From: Taudactylus pleione
Taxonomy: Eukaryota > Chordata > Amphibia > Anura > Myobatrachidae
Assembly: GCA_031769625.1 (NCBI GenBank)
Contig: JAUIMM010000636.1
Location: 3,654,001 to 3,718,000, forward strand
Length of the DNA stretch: 64,000 nucleotides
Direction of reading: 5' to 3'
The notes below the pieces were generated by a model. The model saw only the letters and a program-made list of their open reading frames with translations. It made no database searches and was not told the DNA's origin. Below, in pieces: positions 32,937-45,710 of the stretch (position 1 is the first letter of the stretch; the number at the start of each line of letters is the position of its first letter). The position numbers were made by a program, and so were the translations under genes.

Positions 32937-34687
32937 AAGCTGGTCACAAGGGGCTAATCCTGTTGCTAAGGACCAGTGTGCAGTCTGGCCATACGTAGAC
33001 TCACTTGCAGTGTGACCTATAAACGTGAAAAAATTAAACTTATAACAACCAAAAAACTAAACAATACCTAAAACAAACTTTAGATCAGCAGATTAAATGA
33101 AAGCAAAGAAAAGCATTGCCTTGCAAAGTATTAATAGCAAATTAGCAGATAAACAACGTATGCAGAAAGTGAAAGTATGGGCTATAAAACTAAAGCACAT
33201 CTAAGTATTTATCACTAAAACATAAAGGCACAATAATAATGTACTGTATATTACTCCTCTCCAGTTACTCCTATTGCCAGTGACCTTTTAATACTATACC
33301 TTTTTTTTAATAATTTCAAAAAACTTTTTTGTTAAATAATTAGTTAATTGTCCAAAAGAATAGACTTCTGTGGGATGTGATTATTATACTAATACTTCAT
33401 GTAATGCAAAAAAAGCACATAATTTAAATATTCTCTCTAGAAATATGTAACATTTCAAAATGATAAAATGAAAATGAACCGAAAGATATATGTAGGGTTT
33501 TATTTATTGTACCATGTTTGCTTCTAATATTCTTTACATTTATACACATGAGGCAAGGATATCATTGCATATTGCTGATAGCTTTGGTTTAATATTTGAG
33601 TCCATATTATGTATTTCCACACTGAAAATTCTAGGTATTTGATAATTAAAAAAAGACCTCTAACCGGGGACAAATATGATTCAATTCAAGAAAGATTATT
33701 ACAGCAAGAGATCATTTATTTTTGTAATTTATGTGTATTTTTTTCAGTTCACTAGAACACAGACAGGAACACTTAAGATATCTAATAGAGATGAGAAATT
33801 ATGAGCCATGATTGAAGTTAGAGACATAGCTAAACAGATTTATAGACACATTAGCTTGATTGGCTTCTTAAGCTATGACTGCTGATTTGTCCATGGCGCA
33901 CCTGATCCTACCCTGGCGTGCTAGAAATCAGACTCTGCTTTCCATTACAGGTTGGATCACAAGGTTTAAAGAGCAAATTTTGTTGTGACAGCACAGTGAT
34001 TGCTGTGTGACAATGTCTCAATGAGTGGTTTACGCCACTTGTTGAAACACTAGTTACACGTTTTGGCCAGCATTGCTGATATGACAAGAGACAAAAACTG
34101 ATCTCGCTAGACTTCATTTTGGGTAATTTCAGCAGAGGAAGTGTGTGCATTTTGGACATTGCAGCAGGCATAGCATTTAACATGTGCCATCAATAAAATT
34201 GCTTGCGTTGCTATTCCTATGAAACCATCAGATTGGGCTTTAAATATCTAGCATAAACACCACTTTTCTGATCAAGTATTCAGTGATTGTATAGTAGAGA
34301 TAGTATAGTAGAGATACAGTAGGAGGGCATAGTTTAAAGGCTGGTCAGAGACTGAAGCACAATCAGGAAGTACAGTACATCTGGTTTGAGCCCGTTCTGC
34401 AAAATTGTGAGTGCATCAAAAATAAACTCTGTCTATTATACTTGTGTTAGACTTTATTTTATATATATTAATAAAAGTTTCTGAACACAGAGGAACGTTA
34501 GAAGAATACTTTGTGGTAGTTTTTTTCTGTGGTATTATACTCTACACTATATTTGTGTCTCTCTTCTATGCTATCCCTGATTGTCACACGGAGAAGGTGA
34601 AAAAAATGCCCATGTAGATTTTGACATCTAATTTTCACCAACTAGATGAGCAAAAACATCACTTTTATCAAATGTAACAAGACCAAT
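32937..34687. other. AT-rich DNA without a feature
   Basis: 1.7 kb with no recognisable gene, array or transposon end. Confidence 0.5.
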
Positions 34688-35046
34688 GGGGGATTTCCAT
34701 TAGCCGCCGTAAATTCCCATGGGCTAATTGATTCCCCGGGGCTATTCAATTAGCCCCAAAGTGCAGCACTTATCAGGGATTCTTTTTCACCACAGAAAAT
34801 CCCCGATAACTAGGTGATTAATGGGTGCCGCTACCCTGTTAATGCACAAATCCGTGAACTTTCACGGGTCTGTTTGTTAACGTCCATTAACCCATGAAAA
34901 CACCCATTAACAAGTCAATTTAACATGCGTTAACAAGGTATCAGGTGAAAAAAGGGAGCCTAATTAAATTAAAGCCTAATTAAGGCCCCTGGCTACCTCC
35001 CTTTTTCACCCGTGAAAACTTTTTATGGCTAAGTGAATCCCCCCCC
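34688..35046. mobile_element. MITE with GGGGGATT ends
   Basis: Left GGGGGATTTCCATTAGCC and right GGCTAAGTGAATCCCCCC are inverted. CCAAT precedes and follows (34683-34687 and 35047-35051), which may be a 5-bp duplication, although the C run makes it uncertain. The interior has repeated CCCATTAAC and GTTAAC words. Confidence 0.7.
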
Positions 35047-35051
35047 CCAAT

Positions 35052-36319
35052 ACAGCCTATATACCATTGTATTTTTCCAGGCCACTGCATCAAATGATTT
35101 CTGTATTTTGTTTTACCTTGTATAAGACAATAGGTGGACTTTCTCCTCATTTGCTATTGTAACCAGGGTTTTTTGAACTGTTATTAGAGAATGGTTTTAT
35201 GTGCTACATTTGGTGCTAGTCATATCACTACTATTATTAACCATAAAGATTTGCAGTTTCATAAAGATGAAGCACATTTAATATGGACATGCACCACGAA
35301 CTGGAGCCCTTGGTGCAAGGAGTGCACATCACATCACTGTAATCCAGCCATTGTGTACCAATGGGAGTGCAGCACAGTTATAGCACCATTGGTCTGTTAC
35401 CGGCCTTACCCAGTGTATGAAATCACCAATATACAATGAACTTACTGCTGAGAGGAACTAGTCTGTTGCTCACACTGTGATGCTTCAGATTTATGCAAAA
35501 TATAATTCCCTCACCTCACCTTTCTAATGTTCTGACCTGTTACACATGGTTGAGGAAAACAGCATGGTTGACCTAGATAATTATGTAAAATTATTTGTGC
35601 TTGTTACTGTATCTGGTTTATGACTAAACCAAGCACAGCACCTTGTGGCACCAAATAAATCAAACATAATAAGGAGTGAATTTGAATTGAATGCAAATAG
35701 CAGACAGTCTCACTCCCTCAACATAAATCCAGTTGCCCACCATAAACAGCTCTGAGTGCAACATAACATGATCTTCCCTGTCATAAACAGCCCCATACAT
35801 GCCACATATACTGTAGCTTTGTGTGTAGCATGATTGCATCATCTATATCCACAATATACAGCCCTTATAAGTCCACTGCTCAGATTATCTTGTGCCTTTC
35901 TTTTCAGTATTGGACACACCTACGTTCAGTGTCCAAAATATGAAAACTCAGTTTATGAGCCTCATGTTCAGCATAGTGCTAGCCCACCATGTACAGGTGG
36001 TCCTTCTAGATATATTTCCGTGATGTTTCCAAATACCATTAAAATGTAACGGAATCACTGGATAATGGCAAAATCTCTTCCTGTCCATTTTATTTTAGTG
36101 GTATGTGTGTGGAGGTCACACTACTGCCACAATACAGTAGCTATGACTTGATAAAGCCTCAAGCCTTGATAAAGTTCAGCTGAAAGACATATGATCAATC
36201 AGTACGACTTTATATCTGATTGGAATTTGCGCTGCACCAATTCCGTAGATTGCATAAGTGAAAATATACTTCATAGAAAATGCGTTAAAACACATCAACA
36301 AAATGTATCTAAAGTGTGT
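35052..36319. other. AT-rich DNA without a feature
   Basis: Short frames only; nothing recognised. Confidence 0.5.
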
Positions 36320-36327
36320 GTTCATTT

Positions 36328-36583
36328 TAGGGATGTGCAGGCTCGGATAGGTTCGAGTTTGCACGTGGAGTTCGGATTTTTCCCTCCAAAAAAACGGAAC
36401 TCAGAACGAGGCAAAACGTCATCTTGCATGGACGAACATCATCATTCCTGGACAAAAGACCAGGAATGATGATGTTCGTCCATGTAAGATGACGTTTTGC
36501 CTCGTTCTGAGTTCCGTTTTTTTGGAGGGAAAAATCCGAACTCCACGTGCAAACTCGAACCTATCCGAGCCTGCACATCCCTA
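36328..36583. mobile_element. Foldback hAT-type MITE, almost perfect palindrome
   Basis: Flanked by GTTCATTT at 36320-36327 and 36584-36591, a perfect 8-bp target duplication. The whole 256-bp element is an inverted repeat: starts TAGGGATGTGCAGG, ends CCTGCACATCCCTA, with arms of about 124 bp that differ at one position (GCATGG against ACATGG) around an 8-base loop (ACAAAAGA). The TA-G end and 8-bp duplication fit hAT-type elements. Near identity of the arms means recent insertion or ongoing arm correction. Confidence 0.93.
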
Positions 36584-36591
36584 GTTCATTT

Positions 36592-38528
36592 ACATACAGC
36601 CTTACCCATTTTCCCAGCAGATATACTTGGACAAGCTTGAGTCTTATGCACATCATACCTCCATCTGTTATTCAGCCCTATCTCTTCAGCCTTCCACTCT
36701 CTACAATCATTAACCATTTGCCATCTTCCTTCTTTCCACTGTCCCCCCAATGATTTACCTTAATTACACAATGTGAAGAGTTGTAGTTTCTCTACTCTCC
36801 CTCCTTGACAGGATGTGGGGGCTCCCAGTAATTGATAGGTTGGAAGCATACCGCCAGGTGATGAGGTCACCACGTAACTGGAAGAAACAACATCTGGCAA
36901 CATGGCGTTAAACCCATGTCATGGATGCGGGGTAGGCCCATGGGCCACATAACTGGTATGGGACCCCCCATACCAGCTTTGTGGCCCACCTTTTATCCAT
37001 TATAAATACGCCACTAGTCTGGCCTCCATCATTAATTTTCTGCTTTGTATGAAGCATATTAATGGTACATTGTGTAGGTTTTAAACTACTATGATCTTAG
37101 TGGTTGCCATGTGCATATGACAGTGTTTCATGTATGGGAAATGCATTTAACTATTTCAATTCTTTGTACCCTATGGTGCTAAATAATTAAATGGTTTATG
37201 AGATATATTCCCTATATACAAATCAAGTCTAAAAATATCCAACGAGCTGTGGAAGATGAACAACTGTCTTCCATAATGACTATATTATACAGTTTCAAAA
37301 GTGTTTTATTTTTTCCTGTTGACGATATTGGATATTGTTTCAAACTGCGCTGTGCTTGGTCTAGAAAACATGAATGTGTCTCGCAGTCTAAGCCAGTTTC
37401 ATCGTATAACTGTGGTATTTTAATGAAGTCAGAAAGACAGAGTGATCGGCTTGGTAATAAAGCTTAAGCTTACTGCCAGGCCCATGCTGCTGTTGCATAT
37501 TATGGAACAGCATGGAGCGTGGCACAGATGTTGTGGCAGCCATATTTTACACCCTCCAAAAGGTCATGTCACTTGGTATAACATTCAGAATCAATATAAA
37601 GTGAACACTGCAAATTTCTGCAGTCAGATTTTATTTTGCTTTTATGTATTTTAATATTATTTATTCAGTTGTCATATAAGTGCCATGCTGTGTAGCTACA
37701 TCCATATAGACACAGATGACTGATTGACATGCTACCTGTATGTGGCAACAAGCAGCACTTTGAATACTGAATCGCTTTTGATTGACAGGAGACCAGCATT
37801 CCCCAGTCACTAAAATGTAGCTACAGCAGTTGGCAAACTGCAGCATTGTAAAAGAACACGTCACCTCCTCCTGAATTTAATAATGGAAATGTTACCCCAT
37901 GCTACCATGCCCCCACCCTTTATTCCTGTAAGCATCAAATTGGGGAAGGACCCTTACCAAGGTTCTCTTATATGTTTCTCTCCACACCCCATCATCTGTG
38001 AGTAGGTATGGCCTCATTTCTTAAAAGGTAAATGTTTCAATAAGTATCTAGAATTTGAAAGTTCAACAGCCTGCCCAGGTAATTTTTACAGTGCATTTTA
38101 TATACTGTATTGCTGTCAGGAGGATGCTATGGTACTATACAGAAGTGGAGGATTTGCTAATCATTACATCTAAGTCATTAACATTTTACCAACATCTTAA
38201 AACCATTTAATAATATGTTTGTATTACAGCTGGAAAGTGTTTGTATACCTTCTGATTGCAAACTGTACCCTCCTAAAACTTTTACAAAGTACATTAATGT
38301 ATTTTACTGGCTTCATCCTGTGCTAGTCAGTCATGTATTTATTTCATCAGATGATGGATATTTGTGTTGTCTTGGTTTATGTTACCATTATGCTGTGCTT
38401 GCTGCAACTGGAACAGCTGTATCCAGATACACTGTAGCTGCTTTGTGCCAATTCCCTGGAAAACATAAATAACTGTGTCTGATGATAGCAAGCCTTATTG
38501 GAAATCAGTTGTCAGGAAAAATCAGTAG
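36592..38528. other. AT-rich DNA without a supported gene
   Basis: A frame at 38215-38472 follows TTGTATTACAG, which resembles a splice acceptor, but its translation matches nothing I know and no second exon is seen. The rest is featureless. Confidence 0.45.
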
Positions 38529-39262
38529 TGTGGGATGTTTTACTACTGAGATGATGGGGATGTGTTACTACAGAGCTAATAGGGAGATGTTTTGCTACAG
38601 AAGTGATGGAGGATGTGTTACTACAGAGGTGTTGGGGGACGTGTTACTACAGAGGTGATGGAGGATTTGTTACTACACTGGTGTTGGAGGATGTGTTACT
38701 ACAGATGTGATAAGAGTATATGTTACTAGAGAGGTGATGAGTGATGTGTTACTACATGTGTGATAGGGGATGTGTTACTACAGAGGTGGTGGGGGGATGT
38801 GTTACTACATAGGTGATGAGGGATGTGTTACTACAGACGTGATAGGGGATGTGTTACTACAGAGGTGGTGGGGGGATGTGTTACTACAGAGGTGGTGGGG
38901 GGATGTGTTACTACATAGGTGATGAGGGATGTGTAACTACAGATGTGATAGGGGATGTGTTACTACAGAGGTGGTGGGGGGATGTGTTACTACATAGGTG
39001 ATGGAGGATGTTTTACTACAGAGGTGATAAGAGTATATGTTACTAGAGAGGTCATGAGTGATGTGTTACTAAAGACGTGATAGGGGATGTGTTACTACAG
39101 AGGTGGTGGGGGGATGTGTTACTACATAGGTGATGAGGGATGTGTTGCTACAGAGTTGATGAGGATGAGGGGAGGTGTTACTACAGAGGTGAGGGGGGAT
39201 GTGTAACTACAGACGTGATAGGGAATGTGTTATTACTGAGGTGAGGGGGAAATATGTTACTG
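38529..39262 (+). repeat. G-rich minisatellite, ~27-bp units
   Basis: About 26 units of GGATGTGTTACTACAGAGGT with GRTGGGG. Variants (CATAGGTGATGAGGG, CAGACGTGATAGGGG, GATAAGAGTATATGTTACTAG) recur in order, so blocks of several units were duplicated together. There is a strong G/C strand bias. Confidence 0.94.
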
Positions 39263-39289
39263 CATTGGAGTTGGTGGAAAGTGTAATGG

Positions 39290-39582
39290 CTGGATGGTTG
39301 CAAGGCTGCGGTAGCTGAAACTTACTGCAGCCTGGCTAGTTCCTGGCAACTTCAAGACCAGGTAATCTACGTCCACCGATGCAGACCCTGGCCTCGTCCC
39401 TCCTGGAAAATGGGAGGCCAGCTATGTCCCCGCTTTGCCGCCGCTTTGTCTGCGAGTGATATCACAGGACCTGTTCTGCACATGCGCAGAACTAGTTCTG
39501 CGCATGTGTAGACCCTAAACCATCAAAGGTGTACACTAGCCATTGGGTTAGCGTACATCTCTGAATTAGGCCCTAAATCACC
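39290..39582. mobile_element. Fragment of a GGCCTAATTCAG-end element
   Basis: The right end CTCTGAATTAGGCCCT matches the terminus style of 24494-25042 and 60268-60817. A hairpin GTTCTGCACATGCGCAGAAC with AGTTCTGCGCATGTG is at 39470-39512. The left end is not found. Confidence 0.55.
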
Positions 39583-42500
39583 TAACAAATAGGGTACATT
39601 TTAGTCTGCAGCAAATGAACCTAGCAGTATGTTTTTGGAATGTGTGAGGTTGGAGTAACCAGTTATAACCCAAGCAAACATGGGATAGTCACACTTTCGC
39701 TAGTGGCACACTTATTTCCTTTGGTCATGTTTTGAAATTGGCATGACTAAAATTAGGTTTCTATGTTTAAGTAAGATAAAGTTTATTGCATCCCTTCAAA
39801 TGAGTCTTATCTACCGTCTTATCGTCCACTTTAGACGGTACAGGACACAGAATATGTTGGTTAGACTTTTCATACTAAAAAGGAAAAAGGTCCAAAAGCA
39901 CAAATTGTTGCTTATGTATGGGCGGTGAGGATTTTTGAAATGTAATGTGTGTATTTTTAAAACATGTCCAGTTTACACATGTATATGCTACACTGGATTA
40001 TATAGTTCTGAAGCTGTGAAGGTATTAACTTGATATTAAAGTAAACTGTTGCTAATTACGGTTTCGATAGCAGTATTATGCAGAGAATAAATCCATAAGT
40101 CCTTAATAGAATAAAAACATCATAATAAAATATAGTAAAATATGCAATATATAGTACTAATTAAAAATATTTTCTCAGTTAGATGTAGTATCCTGAATAA
40201 ATCTATTGGTATGATGCTACTGTATACATAAGACATCATTTCATAATCAAATTACACGTAAGAAATGACAGCAAACTGTAATACTCCTTTCTGAAGCTTT
40301 GGGCTCTTATTTATTTCCTGAGTTTTGAGATACAAAATAATGCAATTTAACTCATCCTCTTGATACATGGACCAGAATGACTCTAAATTGTATTTTTGGC
40401 TCAGCATCTAAAATGTCGTTCCCAGATACAGCAGCCTGAACAGACCCATCTGGGAGTAACACATGGGGCCGGACTGTGAGTCGTCACATGGATGTCCTTG
40501 GAGTATTGAAATATCTATTGTCATTTTTGAAGGCAATGTGACACCGCCTCATGATCCACAAGGGGGACCAATTACAATACAGTCAATAAGCAAAGTCATT
40601 TTCTTGACAGAAATAAATAAGCTGAGCCCAGATAGCCTTGAAATGACCTGTAGTACATTAGTATGTAGAGGACCACTTAATCGATCTTTGTGTATGTAGA
40701 TTAATATATGCATGTAGATAGTTACAGAACCTGGAAGAGAGAGATACATTTATGATTCATTATTTAACATAAGATAATAGTGCTCTCGGTTCATATAAAT
40801 GAAATTAGTGGTGGTTAGCATGTCCAGTTTTCTCTCTCTTGTGCATATTCCTACCACAGTAACTTGGCCGTACATTTTGTAGTGTGCAATCCAGTGGAAA
40901 TGTAACATTTGGAGACTGACTCTCATATGAAAAAAGATACATTAATTTGCAAAACCGTTTAATAAACTATAATTTCTTAGTAAACTCCTGGAAAAGCACA
41001 AGCTACAGTGATAACTAATGCACACAAGAGACAAATTACTGCCTTAAAAGTTTATAACCCTGCCCCATCTATGCCTCTGCTACCTCCTCATATGTGTCTC
41101 TACCACCATCCCCCCCATGACTGATGGCTGTCATCAGAAGTGGCACAGACCAACTGAAGCAACAGAAGTAAATCATTTTACATTTATATGTCATGTGTGT
41201 GTATATTTAGAAGTCTCTGCACCACTATTATTATAAAATTTGACCCTGATATAAATTAGTTTGATACACATTTGCGTAATGACCTAATTGCGGCTGTGGC
41301 ATGTGAACGTCACACCTAAAGTGTATGTGTGCTGTGCATCCAAGCTCCCACTGAATGCGCCATATACATTAGGTGTGATGTGTACACACGTGCTGCAGCA
41401 AAGGGAATGAAGAGGACCAGTAAAGAGGGTAAGTATAACGGAATGGGAGGGGGCGGGGACCACAGGGAGCACCCCACCCCAATCTGCACCCACATTGAGG
41501 TGCACATGTTACACCTACCCATTTACTTCTTATCGTCAGTAGGACCAGGTACCTGCTTTACACTGCAGCACCTTCACACTCCCCTACCCACACCCCCCAC
41601 CGTTATAGACTCATCCCCCCATTGTCACCACACCTAGAAGCACAGCCCATCCCCATTATTACCCATATATACTACATGAATCACAACTTTTTACTTCCCT
41701 CTCTCTTTCATTCCTCTCTCTTATTTGAGAAACTACCTCCCACTCTGAACTTCTCTAATTATCTCTACCAAAACTTACCTCACTCCTACCCTTAAAAGAC
41801 ATCACAGTAGCTCCTAAGCCCCAAGGGGGCATAATATATTCCCGCCATTAGCATACCAGACAGTCCATGCCTCTGTCTACAAGAATAAAGCCTGAGAAAC
41901 TGCCTCAGAACAGAGACGATGCTGATGTGAGTGCAGAACTACATGAGGTAAAGGATCTAAAGATTGCCCAAACATGGCTGAGCCAATACCAAAATAAATC
42001 CATTCATTCTTAGTTTCTGCTGATGTAAACAGCAAAATACCAGTTAATTCATTAGCTGAACATAAATCTATACCTTGCACATAGTATTTATTGCAATTTT
42101 GCTTTAAGTGATTTGCTTTTAGTTTAACTGTGCTGGTTTATTAGGAGATTTTAGCCAAAAACTAAATTAGCCAAACATCTGCCTCTCTGTTGATAGAAAT
42201 TGGCCCTAGCCCTCATTGTGGTGTTTATCCAGCCGAGGGTCATGCATTGCTTACAGTTCTCTCTGCTAAGGTGAAATACTTTGTACTTCTGGATGCTTTT
42301 AATGTTTTTTTTTACCTTCTGTAACATTTGCATGTCACTGCATTCTGCTTAGCATTAATGATGGACTCTGTCCTTGGAAACTAATCGTATGAAAACAAAA
42401 AGTACAAGGGAGCATTCAAACAGAAATGAAAGCAATTAAAGAGACAAAAATTCCCCACAGCAGCCTTTTGGGTAGCTATTTGATCTTCTCACCGAGGAAT

Positions 42501-43334
42501 ATAAGCTTTTAATTTCCCCTACCTTTGCTTAAATGAACAGCTAAATTGTGTTAATTTAAATTCCCCACAGAAGTATTTGTTGTTCTGAAAAAATATATAT
42601 ATTATATATACTATAAAAATTATAAGTATATTTTCTTTTATTTAAAAGAAAGACTGATATATATTATTTTTGTGGCTATAGATTTGTAACACTGATCGTT
42701 AAAAAGAAAAGATTCAAAGACTACAAAACTCATGAGCGAATTATGATATATCAACTGACATATTATTGACTTTAGAATGGTTAAATCCTTATTTAGTTGG
42801 TTTATTTGTAATGACAATGCGATTGGCTCCAGGTCACAAGTAGCTGATGTGGGATTTATTCCAATTTCTTTTACATACTCTTATCCAGAGACTGTCTTAA
42901 AACAATTTGCTATCATTAAACGGTCCTTATCGAGCTCGTGATTTCTAGCTATATTTATAATTTGGGAATAATTATTCTGTTACAAACATTTGTTTTTGTA
43001 GCGTATCTTGTCAGCTCTCCCTTGTATTCACCTAATCTTTTCAACGTTATGCCAATTCTATGCTCTGAATTCATGCCACTTGGGTGGGCCGAGCTGGGGA
43101 CTACATATCTAGTTAATGATCATCAGGTTGAGGTGACTGGAGAAATGCAACAATGGTAATTGTTGGTGGTTTCTGTCTATGACTTGGTGAGGACAATGGA
43201 ATCACTGTCAAATATATGGGGCTTGAGAAACAAAACAGACATGAAGAAGGTACTCCATATTGGTGTTAATGTTTTCCATAGACTGGCTGATCTTGACACT
43301 CAGCCCAAACTGTACATGTCTGAACAGCTTGGAG
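39583..43334. other. Mostly AT-rich single-copy-looking DNA
   Basis: No gene, array or transposon end is supported over 3.7 kb. The part 42180-42560 is of even complexity with repeated AAATTCCCCACAG words (42450 and 42560) and could be old conserved non-coding DNA. Confidence 0.4.
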
Positions 43335-43339
43335 CTCAG

Positions 43340-44438
43340 GAGCTCATTCAGACCCTCTCGCTAGGATGCGAACGCTCGTAGCTGACCGATAGTTGCATTC
43401 TGCGCATGCATATGCATCGCAATGCGCATGCGCAAACACTGCGAAAGATCAGACTGCGTTCAGTCGTTGCGCATAGACAGCCCAGCAGAATGAGTGACAA
43501 GAGAAGCCATTTGTGGGTGGTGACAGGGGCAGTCCACTAGAAACGGGGGAGTGGAGGTGCGAATGCAGGCGTGCCAGAGTGTTGCATCACCGTTTCAGAG
43601 GTGTGCATAATTAAAAGGCAGCTTCATGGTACATGTCTCTTGGTGGGATTTCACACTGAAGTGATCGCATTGCTTGCGGCAGGGTATAGTCAACCTCAAG
43701 CACTGCGATCGCATCCGATGGGTTAGTGAAGATGGTGGAGAGTAGGCAGCCAGTCTGGTTGCCTACTCTCCACCATCTTCACTCACCCAAGGAATGCCAT
43801 CCATATGGTATACAGCGTGCTTTTCCGGCCATACCAGCAAACTGCCATACCTATGCCCAGGGGACCAGGATCTATGCAAATGCTTTCCAACATTGCTAAT
43901 TAGGACCCCAATTCACTATTGGACACTGGACTTTGGTAATTATTTTGGTCTGGACTAACACTTACAGCATATAACTCTATCATTTTTGGATTACAAATAT
44001 GCCTCCAAGCATTCATGGATTAGATATATATGATTTATTTTATATGTTTCGATTTGTATGTATGGAATATATTCTATGTTATCAGAATAGATATTAAATA
44101 TTTATTAATTTTTATCTTCTATCTATTGAGCGCTGTAATCTTGTTGTTGTATGGTTTTCTCTATTTGAGGACTGACCATCCTTCTATTTACAGCTGCTTT
44201 TAATTACTGTACGGATTATTATACTCCTAAGTAGTGCTCTATCAGTATTATTACTGTGTTTTATTCGGCGTCTTATGAATGGCTGGTGGGCGTCTGCATA
44301 CACAAAGTGATCGCACACCAAGACATAGTGGGCGTGCTAATGCCTTGCCGTGCAATCGCCTGCCTTGCTGGGCATGCGCTGGATTTGCATATGCTGGGAG
44401 CGAGCGAACGCATCTAGCGAGCTGATCTGAATGAGCTC
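43340..44438. mobile_element. 1.1-kb TIR element, CTCAG target duplication
   Basis: CTCAG lies on both sides (43335-43339 and 44439-44443). Ends GAGCTCATTCAG and CTGAATGAGCTC are inverted. Just inside, CTCGCTAGGATGCGAACGCT on the left pairs imperfectly with AGCGAACGCATCTAGCGAG on the right. The interior has a hairpin at about 43728-43782 (GATGGTGGAGAGTAGGCA, mirrored) and an AT-rich part (about 43800-44270) that looks like later DNA. No transposase. Confidence 0.8.
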
Positions 44439-44443
44439 CTCAG

Positions 44444-44916
44444 ATCAGTCATCCTAATTACATCTATCTAGGCCCCATGTGGGCCTGTTTATGTGTTTGG
44501 GCACAGACCTATAATGGTCATCTTCTGACTGTAATTATATGAAAATGTTCACAACCTATATGTGCCAATGTCAGCTGTCTTTTTGTAACATTTGAACATC
44601 AATACAGATGAGAAGATGACGGACAGGCCTAGGCTTGTAAATAGACCACATAAATCCATATCTAAAACAACAGAGTTATAGGGGCTGTGACCACAACAAT
44701 GTAATAGGAACTGTGATATACTCAGTGCTATTTTTCTAAAAAATAAAAAAAAATAGGTTCAGAAACGCCTGGTGTGGGTCGAGTGGGACATAGGTGGGCG
44801 CTGCTACAGAGGGGGTGGTGTATTAATTTGTGCATGAACAAATTTTTATTTTATTTTTTTGCAAAGTTTGGGCTGTGGGGGTAGGTGTTTTACAATTTGT
44901 CAATCTATCATAATAT
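44444..44916. other. No feature seen
   Basis: AT-rich DNA with a few A runs; no coding frame. Confidence 0.4.
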
Positions 44917-45710
44917 ATCGTATATACTCGAATATAAGCTGAAAAATGTGCTGAAAAAGCACCCACTCGGGTTATACTCGAGTGATGCCGGTTCTCCCGC
45001 ATGGTACGCAGCTGAGTAGCGTACCATGCGGGCCGTGGTGCAGACTGTGTCTCTGTGACACAGCTGCACCGCGTGTGTAGCGCTGACCGGACGGAGTTCG
45101 GTCAGCACTACACACTGCCAAACACACAGCCGCCAGAGCCGGCAGCTGTGTGTTTGTTGTAATCAGCAGCCGATGAGAGTCTGTCAGACTCTCATCGGCT
45201 GCTGCTGCTGCTCCCACTGCGGGAGCCATCTTCCGGCTCCCGCAGTGGGTAATGGGAGATACGTCTTGACGACGTCTCTCCCATAATGCAAAGCGACCGG
45301 AGGAGCTGATAGCAGCGTCGGGACCAGGAGCGGGGTTTCAGGTAAGTGTTTATTTTTATTTTTATTAGGACTACAGGGGGCACTACCAGGGGGGATTATT
45401 TCTGGGGGCACTACCAGGGGGGATTACTTCTGGGGGCACTACCAGGGGGGATTACTTCTGGGGGCACTACCAGACGGGGATTGCTACTGGGGGCACTACC
45501 AGGGGGAATTCATTCTGGGGGCACTACCCGGGGGGGATTACTACTGGGGGCACTACCAGGGGTAATTAATTCTGGGGGCATTACCAGCTGCTGCATTTCC
45601 CACCCTAGGCTTATAATTCGAGTCAATAAGTTTTCCCAGTTTTTGGGGGTAAAATTAGGTACCTCGGCTTATATTCGGGTCGACTTATACTCGAGTATAT
45701 ACGGTATATA
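44917..45710. mobile_element. Hairpin-rich TIR element with internal minisatellite
   Basis: Ends ATCGTATATACTCGAATATA and TATACTCGAGTATATACGGT are inverted; ACTCGGGTTATACTCGAG and CTTATATTCGGGTCGACTTA lie just inside. The left half has serial hairpins: 44997-45030 (CCGCATGGTACGC mirrored), 45166-45203 (AGCCGATGAGAGTCTG mirrored) and 45218-45248 (CACTGCGGGAGCC mirrored). The right half is a 28-bp tandem array (45376-45590). Non-coding. Confidence 0.78.
45376..45590. repeat. 28-bp tandem array, about 8 units
   Basis: GGGGGCACTACCAGGGGG with GATTACTTCT recurs at 45376, 45404, 45432, 45460, 45489, 45517, 45546 and 45574. It keeps a Gly-Gly-Thr-Thr-rich frame open by chance. Confidence 0.92.

Noticed and set aside
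38215..38472. Possible exon after TTGTATTACAG
   Set aside because: The acceptor-like sequence is common by chance; the 85-codon frame matches nothing I know and there is no donor-supported second exon.
45340..45600. CRISPR-like array
   Set aside because: Units are contiguous 28-29-bp tandem repeats with no unique spacers, in a eukaryotic MITE.
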